DNA from: Isoetes taiwanensis
Taxonomy: Eukaryota > Streptophyta > Lycopodiopsida > Isoetales > Isoetaceae
DNA length: 64,000 bases
Direction: 5' to 3'
Assembly: GCA_021234155.1 (NCBI GenBank)
Contig: JAJEKV010000014.1
Coordinates: 20,725,513-20,789,512 of the forward strand
Shown: positions 43,601 to 54,209 of the stretch, piece after piece
How the letters are laid out: the number at the start of each line of letters is the position of its first letter
Position numbering within the stretch: the first letter of the stretch is position 1
Notes under the pieces: model-generated
The model's database searches: none
What the model was told of the DNA's origin: nothing
Seen by the model: the letters and a program-made list of their open reading frames with translations, nothing else
Position numbers and translations under genes: made by a program

Positions 43601-46121
43601 TGATTGAACCAGTTAAAGGAGTTTGGCTGAGTTCTAACTAGCTTAACACTAAAGTCGTCACATGATGTACCAGAAAAGGTGCATTTACATGTTCGCTTTA
43701 AAATTCATATAAAATCAAAGATTCAATTATCAATCAAACCCTTCTTACATGTTAATATGGCAGTCATCTTGCATGAAAAAAACACCTAAAAATCTATTTG
43801 TCCGCAGTCATGAGAGTTACCTAGGGGGTCAAATCTGTCTTGCTTCATATTTAGATAAAGTAAAACCGTCTCAATAAGAAGTTTTTTTATGGTTTTTTTA
43901 ATTATTTTTGTATTTTTCTTCATGAGTTAGATAGTAAAACACAGAAAACTGCACCTCAATATGAGATCTGAGAAGGAAGATATGATTGTTTGAACACGAT
44001 AGTGGTTTTCAAAAAGTTGTTCCCAAATCAAATCTCTAACTTTTGTTGGAAAATGAATTTTGATATAAAATTTGAATATAAGTAGTAAACAACTTGCTTT
44101 ATCTAAGAAAAATATGTGTTAGCCTTGATGATGAAGTTTTGATTTTCTCTCATCTTATCTTATCTTATTTGTTAAATTACAAGTGATTGATAACTTATGT
44201 CTATATAGGAGTAAAATGATTCAAAGTCATCCTCCAAAAAAATCATATTATGCAAGGTTACCATGATATGAAATCATCTCAAAGGCAAACACGTAAAGAA
44301 AGCATAATGTTTGTTCTCAAGAAATCAATAAATGTTTGTATACCTGAGACCATTATCGGTCCACTTTCTTTTTAAAATCAAGAACTTCCTCATATTAATC
44401 AATTTCAGTTTCAATTGCAGGATATAAGCGCCCCCTGAGCTATTCTATTCATTAAAAATAATCAATGCTCATGATCTTGAGGTTTAGAGTAAATTTCTAG
44501 TGTCCATTCCAAGTTATCTGTTAGATTGCGGGTTCCATGGATTTCATAATCCTATGCATTGAATGGTGAACTCAAAATTTATATTTTCAAACTTCTCAAG
44601 TTGTGGAAGCAACGCAAAAGAATGAAGAACAAATATGAAAAGCTATTACATTGGCTTTAAGGAAAAAATATTTAATCAAAAATAGGTTTGCAGGAGGGGT
44701 TTTTTCTTTTCAAACCATTGTATTAACAACGTAAGCCTGGTTAAGAAAATCATAGCTTTTTTGAGCAAGGTCGGGAATCGTGATGGGACAAGATCATGAT
44801 GGTTCAGGAGGAAATTCATTGGATTTGGCAGCATTTGCCTGGTTGCGGTGCAATTTAGAGCAGATTATTGCTATGCAAGCAATACGATGGGGCTATGGAG
44901 GAAGAAAGGCTAGGGTTTGGATGATGTGGGTGCACTTTTTGGAGCTTGGCATCGGCGGCGGCGACGATGGCAGCCTCTGCAACACGCTCTAAGTCTGGAC
45001 CCATTTTCTATGGGCCGTTGGATCAGATTTGGGTTAGTTGGGTGGCCGAATCCGAAAAAATGTGTAGGGAAATCAGTTTTTGCTCATAGAGCTCCGGCCA
45101 TGGCATGACTAGAAAGGGAAATCTGTTTCTGCTCATAGAGCTTCAGGCCCGTGAGATAGAAAGGTGCCCATTTTTCCTTCTTCTGTTTGATCTATTCTTT
45201 CTCTTCTACTTGCTTGCTCCTCAATTTAATGGAGCCTATCCAATTTGCCCATCTGATCGGATTGTGGCTCTTGTCTTGCTTGATCCAGTAGAGTCAATTA
45301 CATTGGAAATTGTCTGATTTGTCTCAAGCTTAAGGTGCAGTTTCCAGATACTGGGTAGGAGATAAGAAAGTGGAAAAAATTAAGATGGTTTTGACCATAG
45401 CTGAGCTTGGATATGGATATAAGAGCTGTGAAAAGCTCCAGCTTTTTGTGGAACTGGGTTGTTGTCTGACTCCATTGTTTTATTATGGGAACCAAAGAAA
45501 ATGAAATTTTTGTTTGCATGTGTATTAGGATTTGTGACATATTTATCTAATGGTTTATTTCATGAACTTTGCAATGTTTTTTGATTTTTTTATTTCTTTT
45601 TGAAGCAAAAAAAATAGCATTCCCATTACACACCCAAATAAAAATAAAGATAGACTACTATGTCTATTTCCCATTGCTGATCCATATGGCTTAGGGTCAT
45701 TCAAAAAGCCAGAGCATCCTCATCTTAATCGGTTTTAAACTCGTCTTAAGAAGGCACAAGCAAACTGAACCTACTCAAGGCTTTCAAAAATTATGTTAGA
45801 GAATGTAGAAAATCACCATATATATCATTGACAAATGAACAATAAATAGAATTGGTAATGATAATTAGAGAGATTTACTTCTATATTCAATTCATCTAAT
45901 TGTGGACCATAATGGTCCATGCCCAGTTATATTCAAATCTTACATGTAGTAGTATATTATTTTTAACATCAAATTGGAGATCTATATTGCCAATGAAGCT
46001 TAAATGCATAAAAATTATAGTCTATCATGAAAGACAAGCTAAAGTTACTATTATTAGACCTAAAATAAGAACTTCTAAGCAGCAAACATGTGTATTAAGT
46101 TTATAATAGTAAAAAAAAAAG
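43601..46121. other. No recognised gene
   Basis: AT-rich sequence. A slightly GC-richer island at 44780-45110 has short plus-strand ORFs (LDLAAFAWLRCNLEQ; GIGGGDDGSL) without a family. It may be a decayed 5' exon or LINE 5' UTR. No repeats or RNA genes could be supported. Confidence 0.3.
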
Positions 46122-46977
46122 GGGAAAAACTACAAAATGCCCTTATGTTTTGCTGAATTTCACCAGATGCCCCTGAGTTTTTATCATTTTACCAAATAAC
46201 CTTGGTCAATGTATATCTTCCTGTAGAATTTTAACTTTTACAAAATGCCCTTCAGTTTTTTATATTCAACATAATGGCCTTCTAAGCACCGAAATCCAGT
46301 TGCAAGGCATCGGAATTGCTCCAATTACTCCAACGAACTACAGACATCGAAATTGCTTCAACAAAATTGCTTCTGAAGGCACGGAAATCTTTTGCCAACG
46401 AATTTGCTCTGCCACAGTAATCCTCTGAAGCCGAAATCCTCTGCCACTGGAATCCTCTTGAATCGTTTTGTTGCCCATGCTTTGAACAACAGGTCGATTT
46501 TACAGCAGTTTTCATCTGCAATTCTACAGCAGATCGTTCTTAGAGTTTTGAGGTTAGTTTTCTTTTCTTTTAAAGCCACGATTCATCTGGCAATGCTTGA
46601 TTTTGAAATCTTATATGAAGAATTTCTGTTTTGTCAATGAAATCGCTTCTACTTGCAAATTGGTTCTTAATTCCTATAGGGATTTCCATATCTATTAGTT
46701 AGCTATGGAACTGCAACAAGGTTTCAACCTTCGCTTCACTGAAGAATTGAGACTAGCCATAAAAGACCATGCAATACTAAAACAAAAGGGCATTTTGGTA
46801 ATTTGAAAGAAACATAAGGGCATTTGAAGAATTAACGTAAATCTTAAGGGTATTTGAATAATTTTCAAAAATACAAAATACATTGTACGTTGACCAAGGG
46901 CATTTGGTGAAATGATAAAAACTCAGGGGCATCTGGTGAAATTCAGTAAAACATAAGGGCATTTTGTAGTTTTTCCC
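46122..46977. mobile_element. Non-autonomous DNA transposon with ~93-bp terminal inverted repeats
   Basis: The left end 46122-46214 and right end 46977-46884 are reverse complements over about 93 bases with roughly six mismatches, starting GGGAAAAACTACAAAATGCC. Within and just inside the TIRs, the word AAATGCCCTTATGTTT and variants recur at least seven times as direct or inverted subterminal copies. The 856-bp interior has no transposase; its small ORFs (46282-46579) lack motifs. Long TIRs with iterated subterminal motifs suggest a MULE-type derivative. The flanks are A-rich (AAAAAAAAAG on the left, TAAAAAATAA on the right), so a clean target duplication cannot be read. Confidence 0.8.
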
Positions 46978-47159
46978 TAAAAAATAAGAAGATTTTATTG
47001 TGCGTTTTGCATTAAGACGATACAAACTATATTTTGAACTTCTATCACACATGTCATTAATCATGAGTCGGAAAAGAATGCTATCTTGCTTGAAAATATG
47101 GCAAGCCATGTACATGGTGAGAATTCAAATACTAAAATATATTAACTTGTCAGAGACAT

Positions 47160-47985
47160 TGAATCCCAAAACAATCCCATGGCCCGTGTTTTGGAGTCAG
47201 GTCCGGAATAAGGGATCCCATATTTGCTTTGCTTATAATCCATCTTATGCCACATACTTCATACTGCCCCACTGTGCAAAAAATTAATTGATGTACATGC
47301 ACTATTATAAGCGTGCATTATCATAAGCATGAACAGATTAGCCTACTGACATTCCATCTATAAGGTGCAGACCCGAGAAATGGGTGTTAAGACTATATGG
47401 TTAGAATTAGAGGTAGCAGTAAGCCATGCACCATGCCTATAGCATAACCAATCCTGCCATATGAATATAAAGACTCATATGTCCACAATGTAAAAATCAT
47501 TAACTATTACACGTGCGCCTTGATGGGAACTAACCTATTAGTGTACACTTACTTGTCACCCCATGTTCTATTATGGTCTGGAGCTTAGAAACAAATACTT
47601 GTAGATTCCAACATCTATCAATCTTGGCCAATAGAAGCAATCTGTCGGAATCAGAAACATATCCCAACCCCATGCCACTTTAACGTGTCATAGTGTAGAA
47701 AGACCGTCCAGCTCAGTGTCATGCACTTTGTGAGGATTCAGATCTTCAAAAGGTGTTAGTATGTCAAATCCTTTTACTATAGATAGACCCCGATGGTCTA
47801 TGCTTTAGAGTCAGAACCCTAATAAGGGAACTGGTACTTTACCTTGTGCCATAGGTTAAATACGGCAGACCATTGCCCAAGCATAGATTGGTGCAAGTGC
47901 CTTGCCATACGTTTGAACATGTCATTCTACTAGCATTTTATTCCTTAAGTGCAGACTTAAGAGATGGGTCTAGAGCCCATGCATT
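47160..47985. repeat. Diverged tandem segments (about 560-600 bp apart)
   Basis: TTTTGGAGTCAGGTCCGGAA followed by TAAGGGATCCCATATTTGC (47190-47230) resembles TTTAGAGTCAGAACCCTAAT followed by AAGGGAACTGGTACTTTACC (47802-47842). GGTGCAGACCCGAGAAATGG (about 47366) resembles AGTGCAGACTTAAGAGATGG (about 47949). The order is kept, so an old duplication is likely. Confidence 0.4.
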
Positions 47986-48037
47986 TAAAGCCAAAAGTAT
48001 AAGCAAGAATTATCATTATTCAATGTGTTTGGGTATA

Positions 48038-48230
48038 CTGTATAGCGAAGGCTGCGAAATACTATAAGATTTGAAGGCAATATACTAAATGATGTTGATT
48101 TCATACACGTATTATACAATTTCAGGGAGTACAAAAGAGGCTCTTGTTGCCCTACATCACCCAGCGTGTGAATGTGCACCCAAACCAAAAGGAGTTTCAG
48201 AGGGAATTTAATTGGAAGATGTTGTATATA
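48038..48230 (+). repeat. Dispersed repeat, copy 2 (partner at 27.44-27.62 kb)
   Basis: Same orientation and order as copy 1: AAATACTATAAGATTTGAAG, ATGATGTTGATTTCATACAC, GCCCTACATCACCC, GTGCACCCAAACCAAA, then GGGAATTTAATTGGAAG against GGGGATTTTAATTTAAAT. Non-coding. Confidence 0.6.
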
Positions 48231-48501
48231 ATAGTTTGTGTTAACCTTAAAAATTTTTTGGTCCTTTCGGGGCCTTCGGGATCGTGTGAAAAATGGTTTG
48301 TGTTGTGTGGGAAAAATGGTTTGGCCCATTCGGGGGGCTTGGAATAGATATTGCATACAAATGAACAATTTGAATATAATCAATATTACATTGAAAACGA
48401 ATATATAACCAATCGCGATGTTATCCATCTACATTTTTGCAAACATGTAAGATTGCACAACATGATATACCACATGGATTGATACTGCCAAAATAGATGG
48501 A

Positions 48502-48530
48502 GTAGAATAGAATAGAATAGAATAGAATAG
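48502..48530. repeat. (AATAG)n tail of a LINE 3' end
   Basis: About five AATAG units touching the LINE 3' terminus at 48531. On the minus strand this is a (TATTC)n tail. Confidence 0.7.
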
Positions 48531-48670
48531 TTTTTTTAACGTCCACGGAGACCAATAGGTCATGGGACCCATACAATGGGCTAGTACAATCATTACTACT
48601 AGGATTAAAAAACCCCTGCCTCGAAAGGTTTTCAAGGGAAAAACCTTTGCAGTAATGATGATACTAGACA
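48531..48670 (-). mobile_element. LINE 3' end fragment (minus strand)
   Basis: Minus-strand sequence ending GGTCTCCGTGGACGTTAAAA next to a microsatellite. The GGGGTTTTTTAATCCTAGTAG segment found here (shown as its first 20 bases or fewer elsewhere) also occurs, slightly changed, in the copies at 14.28-14.37 and 63.15-63.3 kb. Only about 140 bp of 3' UTR remain, with no coding part, so it is a strongly 5'-truncated copy. Confidence 0.65.
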
Positions 48671-51348
48671 AGCTTAGATAATGACTACTGAAGGCTCAGT
48701 AATTGCAGACGTTTATCTAGAACCTCAAGTATGTATAATGCCAAGTCATGCTAGGGTCGAAAAAATGATTCCGGATCTCAAAAGCACAATCCACAATCTA
48801 TGAAACATCAATATTGCCTGTAACATAAAAGCTTACCTTAAGTTTTACAACGGTTTTTGTAAATTTGCAAAAAATGAACATCAACTACTCAACTAAGTTG
48901 AAGATTGAACAAAGTATAAGACATTAAATTCCATAGTAGTTATGATCTTATTCTTTGACAAATATATTAAGTGTATAGCAAGCTTAAAGTATCACTCAAC
49001 AAGTCCTTGCATTCTGCATAGATTAATATAAAAAATCCATATAATATCATGCACGTCATCAGCGTAAAAATCATCATCACTTCCTTAATGCTCTGAATAT
49101 GTCAATGCATCAGAATAATACCTTATCTTATCATGACAGCCGAAGGAGCAACAATTTAGTGGGGGTTTGAGGCATTTAGAAAATGTTGGCATAATCAATA
49201 AGAAATATGTACGATGTAACAATCACAAGAATCATCTTAGACTTAGATGCCTCACCTAAGAATCCCTCTATGCTAGAACCTAGCAATGCAATATTAGCAC
49301 ACAACATGAACAATAATAATAAGAACCCACATTATGAGAAATACTCGAACATCATCAAGTCATCCAAATATGTTGTAAATGCACACATCATAACCTTGCA
49401 ATAGTTATAAGATAACCACAAGACAATGAGAAACCATGAAATAACCGAGAAGTATCTATAAATATGCAGTGCAACTCCAAAGATAATGCATTAAGAAATG
49501 AGGTTAGAGAAGATGATGTGGCAAAAAACAGACGAAAGTGACAAAAATACTAATCACAAGCCGCAACAAGTACTAACTATAAATAAATGACTGCAATGCA
49601 AAAGGTGGAGCAATAGATCAATCGATGCAAAAAGGTCAAGTAAGGGATGCCAAGTTAGATAAAGAAACAAATGGAACAAAGCAGTAAGCGACAAGGTAGC
49701 AAAACTAATGGGATAAGGAGAAATAGTTTATGCACCTAAAAACGTAAGCCCAAGTTAAAATGCCATTATTAAATGAGGAGGACCAACATGCAAAGATTGT
49801 AATCCGATGAAATACAAAACAAAAAGAAACTGTAACTGGAACTGAAAAATGAAGAAAGCAAAAAAAGTCATGTATAACATAGGAACAACTATAACTAAAG
49901 ACTTAATGAAGGGAACATGGCAAAAAGGAGCAAACAAAACCATATAACTAATAACTAATGGGATAAAAGAAGCAAGTGAATACATAAGTGACGACTCCAG
50001 GTTCTACAAGAAAACATAAAAAACTAACAACTATGAAAGGAAACCATAAAAAACATCAAAAACTAACAATTCCAAATGGAAACTTGAACAACGTTAAAGG
50101 CATAGATCACTTGAAGGAATTAGTATAATAATATGTGCAACCACGACTAACAATAGAAGTCGAGGCCAATGAAAAGATGGATAATGTGATCAGATAAGAT
50201 GATATGACTCAACAACTGGTAAGATGGCATAACAAGGGGATTCCGACAAGGACAATTGATATAACAGATTGATGGAAAAGATTAAAGTGAGTAGAGCAAC
50301 TAGAATGACATCAAAGGGGCGGAAGGGATCAACGTGGAACAAATATACCCAAAGGACTAAAATCAGTGTGAAGCAACGGACTAAAAAGCAAAGGGAAAAC
50401 ACGATCATAAAAGCTCAGCAAAGTGAAATAACAAAACAAATATCATTAAAGATGCAGATGCCAGAAAAAGATAAAGCTCACAACTGGCATCACATTGAGA
50501 AATGGGAAAATGGCATTAACGAGCAAATTGGAGCAGTGTAGAGCAAGAAATTGTCATAAAGGGATAAATGTAGCAATGGGGTGCAAAGGACTAAGCCGAG
50601 TGGAATAACTAGAATAAAAGCAACCAAAGAACCAAAATGGGACACATAGGAAATGGAAAAGAGGGATAATGTCTCTACGTGAAGCAAAAGTCAACACAAA
50701 GCAAAGAGCTAAATGAATCACCGGGACCAACGCCTACAGAAGCGGTCAAAAGCACTTATGAAAAATATGGAGCAAATATAAGTAATAAAGCCAATGGGAC
50801 AATTGGTTTAATGAAATCAATGGAGTGAACATGAATGCATCAAGCAAAGTGGACTTAATGAACAAAGGCATGAAAAGGAAGGAAATCAAGCAAAAACTTA
50901 AAATAAAAAAGAAATCGTGTGGTTTTTGAAAATTTTCATTTTCGCATCCATATCAAATCCCCTTGGAACCCCTGTTATTGTGCTACATATGTCCTCCGAT
51001 AAAGTCATGTAAAACATTAAAAAAAGGAAATAAAAAGGGGGAGGGGATATGTGGACTCACATGTAGAGAGGGGCCATGAATGTCTAGCCATCTAGACTGC
51101 CCAGATCCCACAAGTTCAATCGAAAAATGAAAAATGATAGAAGAGCCATCACATAATTCTAAAAATACACTAGTCATTGACATACACAGATCCTCCCATT
51201 ACCCAGAGAATTGGGAAAGATGGAAGGAGGAGAGGATGAGAATAGTCATTTTAACATTCACAAGAGAATTTTGTTTAAGGATGCACATACAGTATCATTA
51301 CTACTTTCTCACGGTTCCATTCACCTTTTATAACGTAAATGTCCTTAT
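48671..51348. other. Gene-free; includes an A+G-rich strand-asymmetric block
   Basis: From about 49490 to 50930 the plus strand is strongly enriched in A and G, with loose recurrence of AATGGGA(C/T), ACTAATGGGATAA and AAAGG-like words, as in a degenerate satellite. Apparent ORFs (for example 50269-50541, Lys/Thr/Gln rich) follow from the composition. No genes, RNA genes or TE motifs were recognised. Confidence 0.35.
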
Positions 51349-51451
51349 AGAAGACAATGGATATAATTGGTTGTCCTTGAGACAAGTAAGTACAGAAGAC
51401 AATGGATATAATTGGTTGTCCCTGAGACAAGTAACTGAGACAAGTAAGTAC
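51349..51451. repeat. 45-bp tandem duplication with a partial third unit
   Basis: AGAAGACAATGGATATAATT and the rest of the 45-bp unit (51349-51393) repeats at 51394-51434. A 17-bp piece, CTGAGACAAGTAAGTAC, follows. The two units differ at one base (CCTTGAG versus CCCTGAG) before the second is shortened, so the duplication is recent. A (GATA)n run follows at about 51463. Confidence 0.85.
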
Positions 51452-51583
51452 TGTGTTTTAGATAGATAGATAGTACTTTTTACGTCAATGAGCATCATAT
51501 ATATGGGAGATATGGTGTAAGAAGAGGTGGTCATCACTTATTTACTTAGATGTATCCAAACGAATGGTCAAAGCAATCGATGA

Positions 51584-52229
51584 TTAGAAAGTAGTGGGTG
51601 GATTCTCAAGTAATTCAAGGTGCATTGCTACATCCCATAATGACTCGCAAATGAAATCCTCGTATTGAGGCGTGTTTTCCATGTTTGAAAGGCTGCAACC
51701 AGTGCTGGACTGTGGTGTAGATATGTTATGCTTTGGCATAATAACAGAGGGCTCAATATGAATTGGAAGGCTCCAGCCATTGTTAGACTCCTCTGCAATT
51801 TTGTTTTGCCATGGCATAACAGCGGAGTCAATATGAATTTGACCCTCCATATTTGGCTCGTCAAATCCAACCTTGAAGGGAACAGCTAGTCTGTAATTCG
51901 TGGTCTGCTCTAGAGGCAATGATTTCTCATAGTCCTTTGCAGATCTCTTAGAAGATTGCCTCCAGAAATTCTTGATTTCATTGTCTGTTCGGCCAGGCAG
52001 GAGCTGTGCAATAAGAGACCATCTGATAAACACACAAAGCAAACACATGAGCAACTAAACTCAAGTCAACGCCACACGTAAAACAAAGCAACCACCTGTT
52101 TCCATAAACAGACTGAAACTGAAAGACGAGGTCTTTTTCCTGGAGTGAAAGATCTCCTCGTCTGATGCCAGGTCTCACTCAAGTGGTTGACCCACCTAAG
52201 TCGACAGCTCTTCCCAGAACGCTCGATTC
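51584..52229 (-). pseudogene. R2R3-MYB transcription factor, broken, first exon missing
   Basis: Exon 2 (52229-52096) encodes IERSGKSCRLRWVNHL, the end of the R2 repeat, then RPGIRRGDLSLQEKDLVFQF and YGN. A GT-AG intron leads to exon 3 (52022-51584): RWSLIAQLLPGRTDNEIKNF, the end of R3, and a C-terminal tail closing EDFICESLWDVAMHLELLEN. Plant R2R3-MYB second exons are commonly 130 bp; this one is 134 because TGAG is duplicated (plus-strand CTCACTCA, 52174-52181), shifting the frame between NHL and RPG. No exon 1 (first half of the MYB domain) was found within 700 bp upstream. MYBs of this type bind DNA and regulate transcription; this copy cannot make a whole domain. Confidence 0.85.
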
Positions 52230-52894
52230 CTGAAACAAATCTTTAGTTGCAATGAGAAACCAGCTTGGAAGGGCTGGTAATTTGGTTACCCGGGGACTTC
52301 ACCATGTTGAACCAGTATGGACCAACATCGTGACTGGTAGGGGGGTTTTTTATTGCCTAGGGGGTCCGTAGACGTAAGGGTTGGCTGTACGGAAAATCAA
52401 GAATCTGGAGTACTCCAAACGGAAGGGGGTGGTGGGCGGGAAATGGCGCTCCCGCATGGATCCGGGTAGGGGTATAGGGCATCCTAATTCGATCTACAGG
52501 GTGATATATCTCTGCTAATGCGTAATCTATTGCTTAATGCAGATGAAATTTGTGCTTCTTCTTGCAATCTATTGGACAAATTGAGCACCCATTGAGCACC
52601 GTGAAAGGAGTTTCTGTGGAAGCATTTGCAGCTCTTTCTGGTTCAAAATCTTACATTCCTCTTTGTTCATATGCACCCATTTTTTATTTGTAATTTGACT
52701 CTTGTTTGCGTGCTTGTGTGATTTTTAATTTGCAGGTTAAAGCACATCATCGTTTGCTTCACAAAAAGCAAGCAAAAAACAAAGCCTGGTCGTTTAAGGT
52801 TGTCTTACATTTAGTTTTTCTCACCTACTTCCCAGATTTTATTTTTTCTCAACCAATTCTTACCTTATACCTGTGATGGCAGCTTCTTTGTGGA
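52230..52894. other. 5' region of the next element, possible leader exon
   Basis: The part near 52735 has a TTTGCAG acceptor followed by VKAHHRLLHKKQAKNKAWSF up to a GT at 52800. It could be a leader exon of the transposase gene that follows. No MYB exon 1 is visible on the minus strand. Confidence 0.3.
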
Positions 52895-54033
52895 GTGATG
52901 TCGGTGGAACGAGAAATAGTGGTTTGTCTTGATGCTGGAAATAGTGATGTTACTGAGATTGGCTTTATCATAGTGAAGAATAACATATTATATGCTGATT
53001 TGAGACGTGAGTTGGAGCTCGATGGGTTGGAGGAGCTAGAGGGAAAGACTTTTGTTTTTCTTGGTGAAAAGAAATTGCCATTGTCCAAGAGGCAAGAAGA
53101 TAGACATAAATTTGTAGCAGACCAGGTTCTGATAAGAATAGTAGGTTGTGAAGATCAAGATGGGCACCCCAAGGTTGGCGATCATCCCAAGAAAAGAAGA
53201 AGACTAGTACTTTCCGAGGTTGAGGAAGAGATCAATGTAGACGACTATACAGTTGAGGTTGAAGGGGTAGGGGTAGATGGCATTGGTAGAGCTGGTGAAG
53301 ACTTTAATGTAGCTTGTGAGGCACCCGAATTTGCTAGGTTGCTTTCCAAGAAAGCCTCAACAGCTCAAACAAACAGGTGGAAACATGCCTATAGGAAGTA
53401 CAAAATGAAAATGAAGAGTAATGGCAAAACAGACCGATTTGAGATTATGTCCATGGATGTAAATGGAGTGGCAGTTTTCAGTTTGTGGTGTGTAGAATGT
53501 GAAATGAAATATGGCAAAGGGGGAGAAGATATGATGTATAATTTCACCGCTCGGCACTTGGAAACCAAGGAGCACAAATTGAACTTCTTAAAACATAGAC
53601 AAGGTCTTGAAAATAATGCAGATAGTGAATCAACTCTTAAAAGTCACGAAGAAGTTGTGTGAGAATAGGGCAGCAAAGAAGGAGTTTTTGCATGTCAACA
53701 AAAGTCACCCCATTTGTTGAGCAATATCAAGTAAAGTTTGAGTTGTTTGAGGACACTATAGGAGGCTATGCGAAGAGTGAAGAGATTTGCATTAAGTGTA
53801 TGACCTGCAATAGGGCCCTTCTTCTATTTCCAAATAGAGGGGACCTAATTGACAATATGAAGGAACATATTAAAAGTAATAGACATATTACTGCTAAGGA
53901 AAAGAAAGAGAACAAGGAGAACAAGTGCAATGAACCAAAAAAAGGTGGGCACCAAAGACAAAAGGAAGTCAATGGCCCGGGCAAAAGAGCATGCTTACTT
54001 ATTTCACCAAAGGTAGTGCTTAAATGTTATTGA
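52895..54033 (+). pseudogene. N-terminal region of an unclassified transposase element
   Basis: ATG at 52895 opens a 255-codon frame (to 53662): IVVCLDAGNSDVTEIGFIIV, then an ELDGLEELEGKTFVFLGEKK segment resembling a small beta-grasp or ubiquitin-like fold, a basic PKKRRRLV nuclear-localisation-like cluster, acidic linkers, and CVECEMKYGKGGEDMMYNFT with RHLETKEHKL, a C2..H-H-like DNA-binding finger. A second frame (53659-54033) adds CIKCMTCNRALLLFPNRGDL followed by HIKSNRH, another CxxC..H-H finger. They join by frameshift or splice. Fingers of this pattern (BED/THAP-like spacing) often sit at the front of transposases. Family identity is inference. Confidence 0.5.
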
Positions 54034-54209
54034 CAACAAAATCTTAATGGCTAACATTTGTTATTTCATTTCCTCCTTCAAGCATTGTAAATGTTGAGTC
54101 ACAAGCTAGTTCTTCAAGTAAGTTTTTCGCACCTCTTCAATATCTCTTTTATCCATAAATGCTGGAGGTATGATGCTTTTCTTCCTATTTGTTTCATTTT
54201 CGTCATAAA

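Noticed and set aside
44780-45108. Glycine-rich gene start
   Set aside because: Two short overlapping frames, no recognised domain and no splice-linked continuation.
46282-46579. Transposase gene inside the TIR element
   Set aside because: Overlapping minus-strand frames are short, differ in sequence and show no transposase motif.
48502-48530. CRISPR-like or satellite array
   Set aside because: It is a pure pentanucleotide run next to a LINE 3' end, with no spacers.
50269-50541. Basic 90-residue protein
   Set aside because: Its Lys/Thr/Gln content follows from the A+G-rich block; no motif.
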